From Lactobacillus crispatus (lineage in GTDB: Bacteria; Bacillota; Bacilli; Lactobacillales; Lactobacillaceae), in assembly GCF_018987235.1 (NCBI RefSeq), contig NZ_CP072197.1:930001-994000 (forward strand): a stretch of 64,000 bases of DNA, read 5' to 3'. The notes beneath the pieces are model-generated. The model was not told the DNA's origin and did not search any database. It saw only the letters and a list, made by a program, of their open reading frames with translations. Below, one piece after another: positions 55,394 to 64,000 of the stretch. Numbering within the stretch: position 1 is the stretch's first letter; every line of letters starts with the position of its first letter. Made by a program: the position numbers and the translations under genes.

Positions 55394-55474
55394 ACACATG
55401 TGGAGGTGATCCTTTGAGCGTCAAGTTTGGCAATTTTTGAGTTATTGTATTCTCCACACATGTGGAGGTGATTA
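55394..55474 (+). CRISPR. CRISPR array 4, remnant: partial repeat, one 34-nt spacer, decayed repeat
   Basis: The first repeat keeps only ACACATGTGGAGGTGATCC (55394-55412), its 5' third being replaced. A 34-nt spacer follows, then GTATTCTCCACACATGTGGA from 55447 with GGTGAT and a decayed end. It is the array closest upstream of cas3. Confidence 0.85.
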
Positions 55475-55577
55475 AAAAAGTGATAACTGTGTTCTGATAT
55501 TCATTGGTATGAAGTAAACAAGTATACGAATTCTAATATGTATGAATTAAAGATTGTAAATTATACGAGAGAAAAGA

Positions 55578-55850
55578 ATGATGAAATTAAAATATATAGG
55601 TGAAACTTTAGGGGTAACTGGCTTAACAAATGGCAAAATCTATGAATGTATAGCTGAAGAAGGACCTTTTTATAGAGTCATTGATGACAGTGATGAAGAT
55701 TATTTATATTCCCAAAACAATCCAGCACCACTTGATGGTTCATCTAAGGGCGGAAAATGGGAAGATTTTAGCATTTGGTATTATGATAAATATGATCAAG
55801 TAATAAAAGGCATCGATTATTCTATGTATATAAATAAAAATAGATTGTAA
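55578..55850 (+). CDS. 90-residue hypothetical protein upstream of cas3
   Basis: MMKLKYIGETLGVTGLTNGK then IYECIAEEGPFYRVIDDSDE, acidic, with GGKWEDFSIWYYDKYDQV at the end. The start-Y-x-x-K-x-Y-x-c-i pattern of a small beta-rich domain resembles SH3-like proteins of lactobacilli that occur near mobile DNA. GAGAGAAAAG precedes ATG. No CRISPR role is known. Confidence 0.6.
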   Translation: MMKLKYIGETLGVTGLTNGKIYECIAEEGPFYRVIDDSDEDYLYSQNNPAPLDGSSKGGKWEDFSIWYYDKYDQVIKGIDYSMYINKNRL

Positions 55851-55906
55851 AATAAAAAGTAATTATAAATATTAGATTAAGTAGATAGTATAAACTAAGG
55901 AGAAAC

Positions 55907-58657
55907 ATGACAATTTTATCAAATACCACCCTGTCTTTATGGGGTAAAAAGAATATTAATAAAGATAGCGAAGAAGTATGGTTACCCTTAATTGCTCACT
56001 TAATTGACACAAAAAATGTTATTGGATGGTTATATAATCATTGGCTTAATGACGGCCAAAGACGCATTTTGAGTCAGGGATTTGAAAACTCAAATGAAGT
56101 TCAGAATCTTGTTGAATTTATTGGATACATTCATGATATTGGTAAGGCTACACCAGCTTTTCAAATTAAGCAATCGTTTATCCACAATGAAGACTTAGAC
56201 CAGGATTTGTTAGAAAGATTATTACAAAATGGGTTTGATAATTTAGAAGAATTAAAGGCAAATATGGATACTAGACACTGGCTCCACGCTCTGGCCGGTG
56301 AAGTGATCTTAGAAAATAGTGGGTTAAATGAAAGTATTGGCGCTATAGTTGGCGGGCACCATGGTAAACCACAAAATAAGTATTTTGACTATGAAGATCA
56401 ACTGATGGATGATACTTCTAAATATTATCAATCAGATTCTTGGGCCGAAAATCCAACTAGAGAAAAATGGGAAAATGTACAAAAAGAGATCATCAATTAT
56501 GGTTTAGATTTGTGTAATTTTAAAAATTTAGAAGATATACCTACAGTTACTGACTCACAAGCAGTAATTTTAGAAGGCCTAGTAATTATGGCCGACTGGT
56601 TGGCATCTAGTGAATATACAATTAAAGATGGTAAGCGTGTTAGCATGTTTCCATTAATCTCGATGGATCAAGGTTTTAGCGATATTGATATGACATCAAG
56701 ATATCAACAAGGAATTTTAAATTGGCTTAAAACAGATTCCTGGACGCCTCAATTGATAGTCGATACTAAAGAGCAATATCAAAAACGCTGGAATTTTGAT
56801 CCAAGACAAGTTCAGGAACAAATGTCTCAAGCAATCGGAGATAGTGTGGATCCTAGCATGATTATCGTTGAAGCCCCGATGGGTATTGGTAAAACTGAAA
56901 TAGCTCTAACTGCTGTTGAGCAATTAGCTGCTAAGACCGGTATCAATGGCCTGTTTTTTGGCTTGCCAACCCAGGCTACTGCAAATGCAATGTTTGATAG
57001 AGTAGATAACTGGTTGGGGAATATTGCCAAAGAACAGAGCGAAAACCTCTCTATTAAATTGATGCATGGAAAGGCACAGTTTAATCAAAAATATCACAAT
57101 ATTCCTGATGCTGATGATATTGAAACCGATGAAGGTGCAGTTGTTGTTAATCAGTGGTTTAATGGTAAAAAGTCAATATTAACTGACTTTGTAATTGGAA
57201 CTATTGATCAATTGCTTTTGATGGGCTTGAAGCAAAAGCATCTGGCCTTAAGACATTTAGGGCTAAGCGGAAAAATAGTTGTAATTGACGAGGTTCATGC
57301 TTATGACGTATATATGAGTTCCTATCTTGAAAAGGCAATAGAGTGGTTGGGGGCATATCATGTACCAGTTGTTGCTTTGTCGGCTACGCTTCCAGTTGAT
57401 AAAAGAAATGAACTTCTTACAGCATATTGTAGAGGAAAATATGGCAGTGAAAAATTTAAAGCTCAAAATACTAATTGGCAAACTTGTCAAGCATATCCCT
57501 TATTAAGTATTTTGGATGGCAAAGTTTTAAAACAAAAGTCAGACTTTTCTACTAAAGCTGATGATACTACAGTTAAAGTTACTCGCTTAAACATTGAAAA
57601 TTACGATTTAATTGAAAAGATTAATGATCAAATTGAAGATGGCGGTGTCGCAGGTGTCATAGTTAATACGGTAAAGCGAGCACAAGAATTGGCAAAAATT
57701 GCTGAAAAAGAGTGTTCTGAAGATACGCAAATTTTGGTGCTTCATTCCGCATTTTTGGCTAATGATCGTAGTAATTTAGAGTCCAAATTGGAAAAGTCAA
57801 TTGGAAATCACCAAAAACGTCCAAAGAAAATGATAGTAATTGGCACGCAAGTGCTCGAACAATCTTTGGATATCGATTTTGATGTTATGTATACGGATAT
57901 TGCACCAATAGACTTGATTTTACAAAGAGCGGGTCGTTTGCATCGTCATCAAGTTAAGCGCCCAGACAAATTAATTGAGCCTCAACTATTCATTATGGGT
58001 ATTAATTCTAATGGGGACTATGGGGATGCAAATCAAGCAATTTATGAGAAATATCTTTTAATTAAGACGGATCATTTCTTAAAAGACAAGATCAAATTAC
58101 CTAGTGATATTTCTAATTTGGTTCAAAAGGTATATTCAGCGGATACTGATAATGAAGTACAAGATCTTCAGGAAGCGGAAGTTAAGAAATTCAACATTGA
58201 TCAAGAAAAGGCAGAACAAAAATCAAAAGGGTATCAAATTAGATCCCCAAGAGTTGAAAAAACTTTACATGGTTGGCTTGATAATGATAGTGACACTGAT
58301 CTAAATGATGTTAAAGCAGAGGCTGCTGTCAGAGATACGAATGAAACAATCGAGGTTCTTTTGCTAAAAAAAGATGCCGATGGATTTTATTTAATGGATG
58401 GGCGAAAAGTGGATGAAGAAGTTCCTGATAGCGTTGTTGCTCAGCAGTTGATTAGGCTGCCCCATGCATTAACGATGAATATAAACCAATCTATACGAAA
58501 TTTGGAACGAGATACTATTAGTAATTTTCCTGAATGGCAGAACAGTTCCTGGTTAAAGGGCTCGGTAGCTTTAATTCTTGATGCCAATAATGAGACAGAA
58601 TTTAATGGATATAAAATTAAGTATTCATCTGACTTGGGGTTATCGTACGAAAAATAG
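55907..58657 (+). CDS. cas3: CRISPR-associated helicase-nuclease Cas3 (type I-E)
   Basis: 916 residues. The N-terminal HD nuclease has His31, HD at 76-77 (YIHDIGKA), HH at 151-152 (GGHHGKP) and Asp230. The SF2 helicase has Walker A APMGIGKTE (about 323-331), DEVH at 461-464, SATLP and the motif VI QRAGRLHRH. A C-terminal accessory domain follows. It unwinds and degrades the DNA marked by Cascade. AAGGAGAAAC precedes ATG. The first gene of the locus; the Cascade genes follow after 195 bp holding the lone repeat and terminator, so cas3 and Cascade are likely separate transcripts. Confidence 0.96.
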   Translation: MTILSNTTLSLWGKKNINKDSEEVWLPLIAHLIDTKNVIGWLYNHWLNDGQRRILSQGFENSNEVQNLVEFIGYIHDIGKATPAFQIKQSFIHNEDLDQDLLERLLQNGFDNLEELKANMDTRHWLHALAGEVILENSGLNESIGAIVGGHHGKPQNKYFDYEDQLMDDTSKYYQSDSWAENPTREKWENVQKEIINYGLDLCNFKNLEDIPTVTDSQAVILEGLVIMADWLASSEYTIKDGKRVSMFPLISMDQGFSDIDMTSRYQQGILNWLKTDSWTPQLIVDTKEQYQKRWNFDPRQVQEQMSQAIGDSVDPSMIIVEAPMGIGKTEIALTAVEQLAAKTGINGLFFGLPTQATANAMFDRVDNWLGNIAKEQSENLSIKLMHGKAQFNQKYHNIPDADDIETDEGAVVVNQWFNGKKSILTDFVIGTIDQLLLMGLKQKHLALRHLGLSGKIVVIDEVHAYDVYMSSYLEKAIEWLGAYHVPVVALSATLPVDKRNELLTAYCRGKYGSEKFKAQNTNWQTCQAYPLLSILDGKVLKQKSDFSTKADDTTVKVTRLNIENYDLIEKINDQIEDGGVAGVIVNTVKRAQELAKIAEKECSEDTQILVLHSAFLANDRSNLESKLEKSIGNHQKRPKKMIVIGTQVLEQSLDIDFDVMYTDIAPIDLILQRAGRLHRHQVKRPDKLIEPQLFIMGINSNGDYGDANQAIYEKYLLIKTDHFLKDKIKLPSDISNLVQKVYSADTDNEVQDLQEAEVKKFNIDQEKAEQKSKGYQIRSPRVEKTLHGWLDNDSDTDLNDVKAEAAVRDTNETIEVLLLKKDADGFYLMDGRKVDEEVPDSVVAQQLIRLPHALTMNINQSIRNLERDTISNFPEWQNSSWLKGSVALILDANNETEFNGYKIKYSSDLGLSYEK

Positions 58658-58672
58658 TAAACTGTATTAAGT

Positions 58673-58733
58673 GTATTCCTCACTTAGGTGAGGGTGATCC
58701 CATTAATTAATCATTTATTAAAGTAATCCCCAT
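58673..58733 (+). CRISPR. Lone altered CRISPR repeat plus pseudo-spacer (crRNA-like guide candidate)
   Basis: 58673-58700 is a 28-nt repeat, GTATTCCTCACTTAGGTGAG and GGTGATCC. It keeps GTATTC and the 8-nt handle GGTGATCC of the standard repeat, but the stem is CCTCAC/GTGAGG instead of CTCCAC/GTGGAG, with all pairs preserved by compensating changes, and the loop is TTAG. The 33 nt after it (58701-58733) hold ATTAATTAATCATTTAT at spacer positions 2-18, identical to the segment at 58814-58830 next to an AAA. No clear second repeat follows. It would be cut by Cas6e to a Cascade-loaded guide aimed at the cas8e promoter. Confidence 0.8.
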
Positions 58734-58746
58734 GAAAATGGGCTTG

Positions 58747-58780
58747 GCGGTTTCATAAACTGAAATCGCTTTTTATTTTA
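58747..58780 (+). terminator. Rho-independent terminator between mini-array and cas8e
   Basis: GCGGTTTCA-TAAAC-TGAAATCGC (one G-T pair) followed by TTTTTATTTTA. It can end a transcript that carries the lone repeat and guide, and isolates cas8e transcription from cas3. Confidence 0.8.
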
Positions 58781-58809
58781 TTGTAAATTAAAAGGAAAAG
58801 TTTTATTAT
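58781..58809 (+). promoter_or_regulatory. Predicted cas8e (Cascade operon) promoter
   Basis: -35 TTGTAA (58781-58786), 17-bp spacer, -10 TATTAT (58804-58809). Transcription would begin near 58816, inside the guide-matching segment. Confidence 0.5.
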
Positions 58810-58845
58810 AAATATTAATTAATCATTTATGAATTGGAAGAGATG
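58810..58845 (+). promoter_or_regulatory. Putative Cascade target site in the cas8e promoter
   Basis: AAA at 58810-58812 sits where a PAM is expected (5'-AAA-3' is the PAM I recall for L. crispatus type I-E). The next base T differs from the guide's first base C, and then 17 bases match the pseudo-spacer exactly (58814-58830). Similarity ends after position 18. A bound Cascade would cover the transcription start and the leader to the ribosome site. Confidence 0.75.
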
Positions 58846-58852
58846 GTGATAT

Positions 58853-60562
58853 ATGAGTAATGATTTAAGTTTCAATCTGGTTACTGATCCTTGGATTAAA
58901 GTCCTGAAAAAGGATTATACCGAAAGTGAAGTCTCTTTAAATGAACTTTTTAGTAATTCTGAAGATTATCTTCAGCTTGCCGGTGATATGAAATCGCAGG
59001 ACTTAGCGATTCTCAGATTATTGTTGGCTATCTTACTGTCAGTTTATACTAGATTCGATGCAGATGATACGCCATACTCATGGCTGGATTTAGATGACAA
59101 ATGGCGAGTGACTCGGACAGATAATGATGGCTTCAACTCTCAAAAACTAAAACTGGGAGACACTTGGAGAAGTCTATATGATCAAAAAACTTTTTCAAAA
59201 AAAGTATTTGATTATCTAAATCTTTATCAGGCTAAGTTTAATTTATTTGGTGAAGATCCTTTTTATCAAGTTAATCGTCAAGTCTATGACCAAAATGTGC
59301 CGGAAAATAAAAAGGTAGCTAAAGGTGCGGGTACAGTATCAGTTAAACAAATTAATCGACTTATTTCTGAAAGCAATAACAGCCCGGCACTGTTTTCACC
59401 TAAATCAGGTATTGAAAAAGATAGTGTTAATAATGCGGAATTAGTTCGCTGGTTAATTACTTACCAAAACTTCACAGGTGTTACTGATAAGACCAAAGTT
59501 AAGTCAAAGGATAAGTTCTCTGTTTCTCCTGGTTGGTTGTATTCAATTAATCCTGTTTATATTAAAGGTAAAACTTTATTTGACACTTTGATGTTAAATC
59601 TAAGCTTAGTTACCAATGATTCTGCAGATGGAACAAACTGGCTAAACTCACAAAGACCAGTGTGGGAATACGATGATATTAATGATTATCTTCAACAAAG
59701 ATTGAATGGAGTATATCCTGACAATTTATCTGAATTATACACTGTTTGGTCTAGAATGATTCATATTGATTGGCAAAATGGTCAGCCAGTTATATTTAGC
59801 GCAGGACTGCCTAAGTTAGATAGTGAAAAACAATTCCTAGAGCCAATGACGACTTGGCGTAAAAATAAAGATGGTGTTGTATATCCAGCTGCCAAGAATA
59901 AAAATAATATAAATGTCGCTATGTGGCGTAATTTTGGTCAGTATATAAGAACTAAAGCTAACGAAGATGAAAAAAGAATTCCAGGAATTGTTAGTTGGAT
60001 TCAGGAATTGAAAAAAGAAAAATACATTTCTAAGCATACTAACATCAATATAGCTACAGTAGCTATGATAAGTGATGGAAATGCTACATCTCAATCACCT
60101 TATGCGGAAATCACTGATAATATGCAAGCTAAGGCAGGAGTTCTTTTTGATGATGAGCCTATGCTTGAAAATCGGTGGCAAGATAAGATTGAAGAAGAAG
60201 TATTATTAGCACAAAAGGTTGTGGCTTATTTCTATTGGTTTGCAAAAGATATATCGAACATTCAAACCCATAGCGAGAAGAAAAAAAGTAATGATGATTG
60301 GGCAAGTCGAAAGGTAGCGCAACTTTATGACGAACTGAATCAGCCATTTTACACTTGGCTTTCTGGATTAGATATAAATCAAGACCGTAATGTCAAAATT
60401 AAAGAATGGCGTGAAACTTTAAATCGTCTTGTTGCAACGCAAGCTAAAAATATTTTTGTCAATGCAACTGCTGATGAAATCATTGGCGGGAAGGAAGACA
60501 ATATTTTTACAATTTATAATAAACTACGCAGAAACGTCTATGTTTGTCTCGGATTAAAGTAA
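58853..60562 (+). CDS. cas8e: Cascade large subunit Cas8e (Cse1/CasA)
   Basis: 569 residues. The start MSNDLSFNLVTDPWIKVLKK and the block LNLYQAKFNLFGEDPFYQVN are typical of Cse1. It is the Cascade subunit that reads the PAM and hands the R-loop to Cas3. The C-terminal four-helix bundle is helical as expected (EEEVLLAQKVVAYFYWFAKD). The site GATGGTGA precedes ATG. It heads the cse operon, with cse2 starting 10 bp after. Its promoter appears to be the target of the lone-repeat guide. Confidence 0.95.
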   Translation: MSNDLSFNLVTDPWIKVLKKDYTESEVSLNELFSNSEDYLQLAGDMKSQDLAILRLLLAILLSVYTRFDADDTPYSWLDLDDKWRVTRTDNDGFNSQKLKLGDTWRSLYDQKTFSKKVFDYLNLYQAKFNLFGEDPFYQVNRQVYDQNVPENKKVAKGAGTVSVKQINRLISESNNSPALFSPKSGIEKDSVNNAELVRWLITYQNFTGVTDKTKVKSKDKFSVSPGWLYSINPVYIKGKTLFDTLMLNLSLVTNDSADGTNWLNSQRPVWEYDDINDYLQQRLNGVYPDNLSELYTVWSRMIHIDWQNGQPVIFSAGLPKLDSEKQFLEPMTTWRKNKDGVVYPAAKNKNNINVAMWRNFGQYIRTKANEDEKRIPGIVSWIQELKKEKYISKHTNINIATVAMISDGNATSQSPYAEITDNMQAKAGVLFDDEPMLENRWQDKIEEEVLLAQKVVAYFYWFAKDISNIQTHSEKKKSNDDWASRKVAQLYDELNQPFYTWLSGLDINQDRNVKIKEWRETLNRLVATQAKNIFVNATADEIIGGKEDNIFTIYNKLRRNVYVCLGLK

Positions 60563-60572
60563 GGAGAAAAAG

Positions 60573-61178
60573 ATGAGTGATGCTTATACTGCTACGGCAC
60601 GAATAATTAATCAGCTGTATGGTGATGGAACTCCTGATAAAGGTGCTTTGGCTGAACTTAGAAGGACAACAGCTATCACCGATAAAGGCGCTGAAAAAAT
60701 CTGGCCTTTAATTTTTTCAGCCGTGCCTAAATTAAGTACAAATGGAAAACCTACAAAGCTTGAAACAGCAGTTTATACTGCTCTTCACTGTTATGCTGCA
60801 TTTCAACAAGGGAATGATTCATTTGTCTTTGGTCAAATTCCTAGATCAAAAGATAAGGAAGAATCTGGAGAAAATGGTGTATCTCTTTTTACTGCACTGA
60901 AGAAAATGAAAATAAACGACTCTAACGAAAAGAAGGCTTTAGATAGGCGAGTAACAGCTTTATTAGCAACTACAAATATCAGCAGTGCCACCAATTCAAT
61001 TAATCATCTAGTAAGTATTCTTAAAGGAAAGAAAATGGGTGAAAAGATTGACTTTGCTCAATTGGCGGAAGACTTGTATAACTTTCAGTGGAGTACGAAA
61101 AATGCAAGATTCGTTGCCTTGAAGTGGGGAAAAGATTACTACTGGAACGTTTATAAGCTGGCATCAGACAACGATTAG
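60573..61178 (+). CDS. cse2: Cascade small subunit Cse2 (CasB)
   Basis: 201 residues, all-helical with the Cse2 blocks GDGTPDKGALAELRRTTAIT and ETAVYTALHCYAAFQQGNDS, and near the end LAEDLYNFQWSTKNARFVAL then KWGKDYYW. Two copies line the Cascade belly and hold the displaced strand. AAGGAG precedes ATG. Full family length. Confidence 0.95.
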   Translation: MSDAYTATARIINQLYGDGTPDKGALAELRRTTAITDKGAEKIWPLIFSAVPKLSTNGKPTKLETAVYTALHCYAAFQQGNDSFVFGQIPRSKDKEESGENGVSLFTALKKMKINDSNEKKALDRRVTALLATTNISSATNSINHLVSILKGKKMGEKIDFAQLAEDLYNFQWSTKNARFVALKWGKDYYWNVYKLASDND

Positions 61179-61205
61179 TGAACAAAAAGCAAGGAGAAAA
61201 TCAAA

Positions 61206-62315
61206 ATGAATAAGAATCTTTATATGGACATTAATGTATTGCAAACTGTACCATCATCAAATATCAATAGAGATGACACTGGTTCACCTAAAACAGCTAT
61301 TTATGGTGGCGTGACTCGGTCAAGAGTTTCTTCACAAAGCTGGAAGAGAGCAATGCGTTTAGCCTTTAAACAAGACTCAGAAAATGAAGAATGGCTTAAG
61401 AGCTATAGAACTTTGAAAACAGCTAGTCTTTTGGCGAATAAGTTACAAGAACTAGATTCAAATTTAAGTGAAGAAGATGCTTTAAAGAAAGTTGAAGAAG
61501 TCTTTAAAGTAGCTGGAATCAAATTAAAAAAGGACAAGAAAACGGGCGAAATGTTAACTGGAGCACTACTACTAGTAAGTGAAGGGCAACTCGAAAAGAT
61601 CGCTAAACTTGCTTTGTCTGTTGATCAAATAGATAAAGATACAGCTAAAGAAATTAAGAAAAATTTGATGGGAGATCAATCTCTAGATTTAGCTTTATTT
61701 GGAAGAATGGTGGCAGATAATCCAGAATTGAATGTGGATGCTTCTAGTCAAGTGGCTCATGCAATTTCCACTCATGAAGTTACTCCAGAATTTGATTATT
61801 ACACTGCAGTTGATGATGCAAATGCGAAAAGCCAAACAGGTTCTGCAATGCTTGGTACGATTGAATATAATTCATCTACTTTATACAGATATGCCAATGT
61901 TAACATTCTTGATTTATTGCACAATCTTGGTAATAAAGCTTTGACTATTGAAGGAATTAAGCTCTTTATCAAAGAATTTGTTTTGACAATGCCGACTGGT
62001 AAGGAAAATACTTTTGCTAATAAAACACTCCCTCAATACGTTATGATTAATGTTCGTACTGATACACCCGTTAACCTAGTATCTGCATTTGAAACACCAG
62101 TTAGATCTGAAGGTGGCTACGTTGATAAATCTATCGATCGATTAGAGGATGAATATAAAAATTCCTTGAAATTTGTAGATAAGCCTGTGTTTAATGTCGA
62201 ATTGACGAATAGTGAGAATATAGTCGACAATCAGGCTGAAAATATTGATGATTTAATTAATCAAACTGCTGAATTCGTAAAACAGGAGTTAGAAAATGAA
62301 GACAGCAACGATTAG
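61206..62315 (+). CDS. cas7e: Cascade backbone Cas7e (Cse4/CasC)
   Basis: 369 residues. The start NLYMDINVLQTVPSSNINRD and GVTRSRVSSQSWKRAMRLAF are the Cas7e family signature (RRM-like fold, crRNA grip). Six copies would cover the 32-33-nt spacer seen in the arrays. A central thumb region has SSQVAHAISTHEVTPEFDYY. The 3' end overlaps cas5e by 20 bp, forcing translational coupling. Confidence 0.96.
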   Translation: MNKNLYMDINVLQTVPSSNINRDDTGSPKTAIYGGVTRSRVSSQSWKRAMRLAFKQDSENEEWLKSYRTLKTASLLANKLQELDSNLSEEDALKKVEEVFKVAGIKLKKDKKTGEMLTGALLLVSEGQLEKIAKLALSVDQIDKDTAKEIKKNLMGDQSLDLALFGRMVADNPELNVDASSQVAHAISTHEVTPEFDYYTAVDDANAKSQTGSAMLGTIEYNSSTLYRYANVNILDLLHNLGNKALTIEGIKLFIKEFVLTMPTGKENTFANKTLPQYVMINVRTDTPVNLVSAFETPVRSEGGYVDKSIDRLEDEYKNSLKFVDKPVFNVELTNSENIVDNQAENIDDLINQTAEFVKQELENEDSND

Positions 62316-63021
62316 ATTGACTGCGCCACTTCAGTCTTATGGTAATTCTGCATCTTTTAATCAAAGAACTAGTGATAGTTATCCAACCAAAAGTGCTATT
62401 GTAGGTATGATTGCAGCTGCATTGGGCTACTCAAGAGAAGATAATGAAAAAATTTTGGAGCTAAATAATTTATTATTTGCTGTTCGAATTGAGCAATCAG
62501 GCAAAATGTTGACAGAGTTTCAAACAGTGGAATACAGAAAGAGTGCAAGCAAGACTGCTCGAAAGTTAACGTATCGTGATTTTATTCAAGATGGAGTTTT
62601 CATGGTAGCGATTGGCAGCGATGATGATCAATTGATCGAAAACATCAAAGAAGCACTTGAACATCCAAAATTTCAGCTTTATTTAGGAAGACGGTCTAAT
62701 CCGCCAGCTGGTCCACTTAAAATTGATATTTTTGATGGAAAAAATCCCTTACAAGTACTAGAAGATATGCCCTGGCAAGCTTCAGATTGGTATAAGAGGA
62801 GCTTTAAGTCGTCACAATTTCTAACTAGAATAATTGCTGATGCTAGTTTAGATCCTGAAAGTACCCCCTTAATGAAAAAAGATAAAGTGGGCTCTTTTGA
62901 TCAAAAAGATAGATATTATCAATATCGTCCTATCGTAATCAAAAAAGCAGTTAAACTTAAAAATTCAGAAAATAATCAGACATCAGATAATACTGATTGG
63001 GATTTTTGGTCATTTGTGTAG
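62296..63021 (+). CDS. cas5e: Cascade subunit Cas5e (CasD)
   Basis: 241 residues with the Cas5 opening TIRLTAPLQSYGNSASFNQR, then SYPTKSAIVGMIAAALGYSR, and the YLGRRSNPPAGPL motif of the fold. It binds the 5' handle of the crRNA, here GGTGATCC or its equivalent. It starts inside the end of cas7e. Its stop leaves nine bases to cas6e. Confidence 0.95.
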   Translation: MKTATIRLTAPLQSYGNSASFNQRTSDSYPTKSAIVGMIAAALGYSREDNEKILELNNLLFAVRIEQSGKMLTEFQTVEYRKSASKTARKLTYRDFIQDGVFMVAIGSDDDQLIENIKEALEHPKFQLYLGRRSNPPAGPLKIDIFDGKNPLQVLEDMPWQASDWYKRSFKSSQFLTRIIADASLDPESTPLMKKDKVGSFDQKDRYYQYRPIVIKKAVKLKNSENNQTSDNTDWDFWSFV

Positions 63022-63030
63022 GAGGGTAGA

Positions 63031-64000
<970 letters not shown>

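Noticed and set aside
55447..55490. Second guide: sequence behind the last repeat of array 4 (AAAAAGTGAT) against the cas3 promoter (AAAAAGTAAT)
   Set aside because: Only seven adjacent bases agree, in an A-run, with a decayed handle and no AAA at the PAM position.
55861..55885. Same guide against the cas3 promoter region (ATTATAAATATTAGATT)
   Set aside because: It shares the AT-rich ATTATAAATATTA with the cas8e promoter, but in the seed only about five bases match before mismatches begin.
58732..58758. Eight-codon ORF (MKMGLAVS) between lone repeat and cas8e as a CreT-like toxin
   Set aside because: It has no ribosome site, overlaps the terminator stem, and the guide match lies downstream of it at the cas8e promoter, not at its own promoter.

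Overview
The window is low-GC Firmicutes DNA, best explained as a chromosomal segment of a host-adapted Lactobacillus of the L. crispatus/L. helveticus/L. amylovorus group. The reasons are strong AGGAGG-type ribosome binding sites, a YSIRK-signal/MucBP/LPxTG mucus adhesin, the IS set (IS982, IS256, IS30, ISL3, IS66), and a type I-E CRISPR repeat (GTATTCTCCAC...GTGGAGGTGATCC) of the kind I recall from L. crispatus. No rRNA or tRNA gene was seen.

Layout. 1-6.1 kb: end of a flavin disulfide oxidoreductase, a MupG-like (DUF871) protein, a frameshifted BAX-inhibitor-1 gene, a small secreted protein, a P3A-type cation ATPase and a LysR regulator. 6.1-10.2 kb: a ruined arginine deiminase cluster. 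arcA is split by an IS982 element, and arcB carries a nonsense codon and deletions and is fused to the tail of arcC. An intact citX-like gene follows. 10.3-21 kb: GNAT acetyltransferases, secreted and small membrane proteins, a tandem-ABM protein, an Asn/Arg-rich coiled-coil protein, a two-subunit ABC exporter and a nonsense-bearing rpiB-like gene. 21-23.5 kb: a PLD-nuclease/P-loop NTPase fusion with a small coupled partner, a candidate defence module. 23.6-25.5 kb: an IS256 inserted exactly at the start codon of a histidine phosphatase gene. 25.6-30.7 kb: divergent threonine pathway, thrC-lysC facing hom-thrB.

31-38.3 kb: YitT protein, then short CRISPR arrays interleaved with an IS30-split gene, small ORFs, msrA and a secreted M23 peptidase. 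38.6-42.5 kb: a folded-looking intergenic segment and a metal/redox operon (P1B ATPase, HMA chaperone, ferritin-like protein, Crp/Fnr regulator). 42.6-54.8 kb: decayed ISL3 copies flanking a giant mucus adhesin that has one frameshift, and an IS66 sitting inside the ISL3 remains. The outer ISL3 end truncates a holin-like type I toxin. 55.2-64 kb: array remnant, then cas3, a lone altered repeat, cas8e-cse2-cas7e-cas5e-cas6e and the beginning of cas1e.

Main discovery candidate. Between cas3 and cas8e lies a single CRISPR repeat. Its 5' end and 8-nt handle are unchanged, but its stem has been rewritten with compensating changes. The DNA that follows it, in spacer position, shares 17 identical bases (ATTAATTAATCATTTAT) with the region just downstream of the predicted cas8e -10 box. 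That second site is flanked by AAA at the PAM position and lies 23-39 nt before the cas8e start codon. A rho-independent terminator separates the mini-array from the cas8e promoter. This is the layout expected of a crRNA-like guide that makes Cascade repress its own operon (CreR-type autoregulation).
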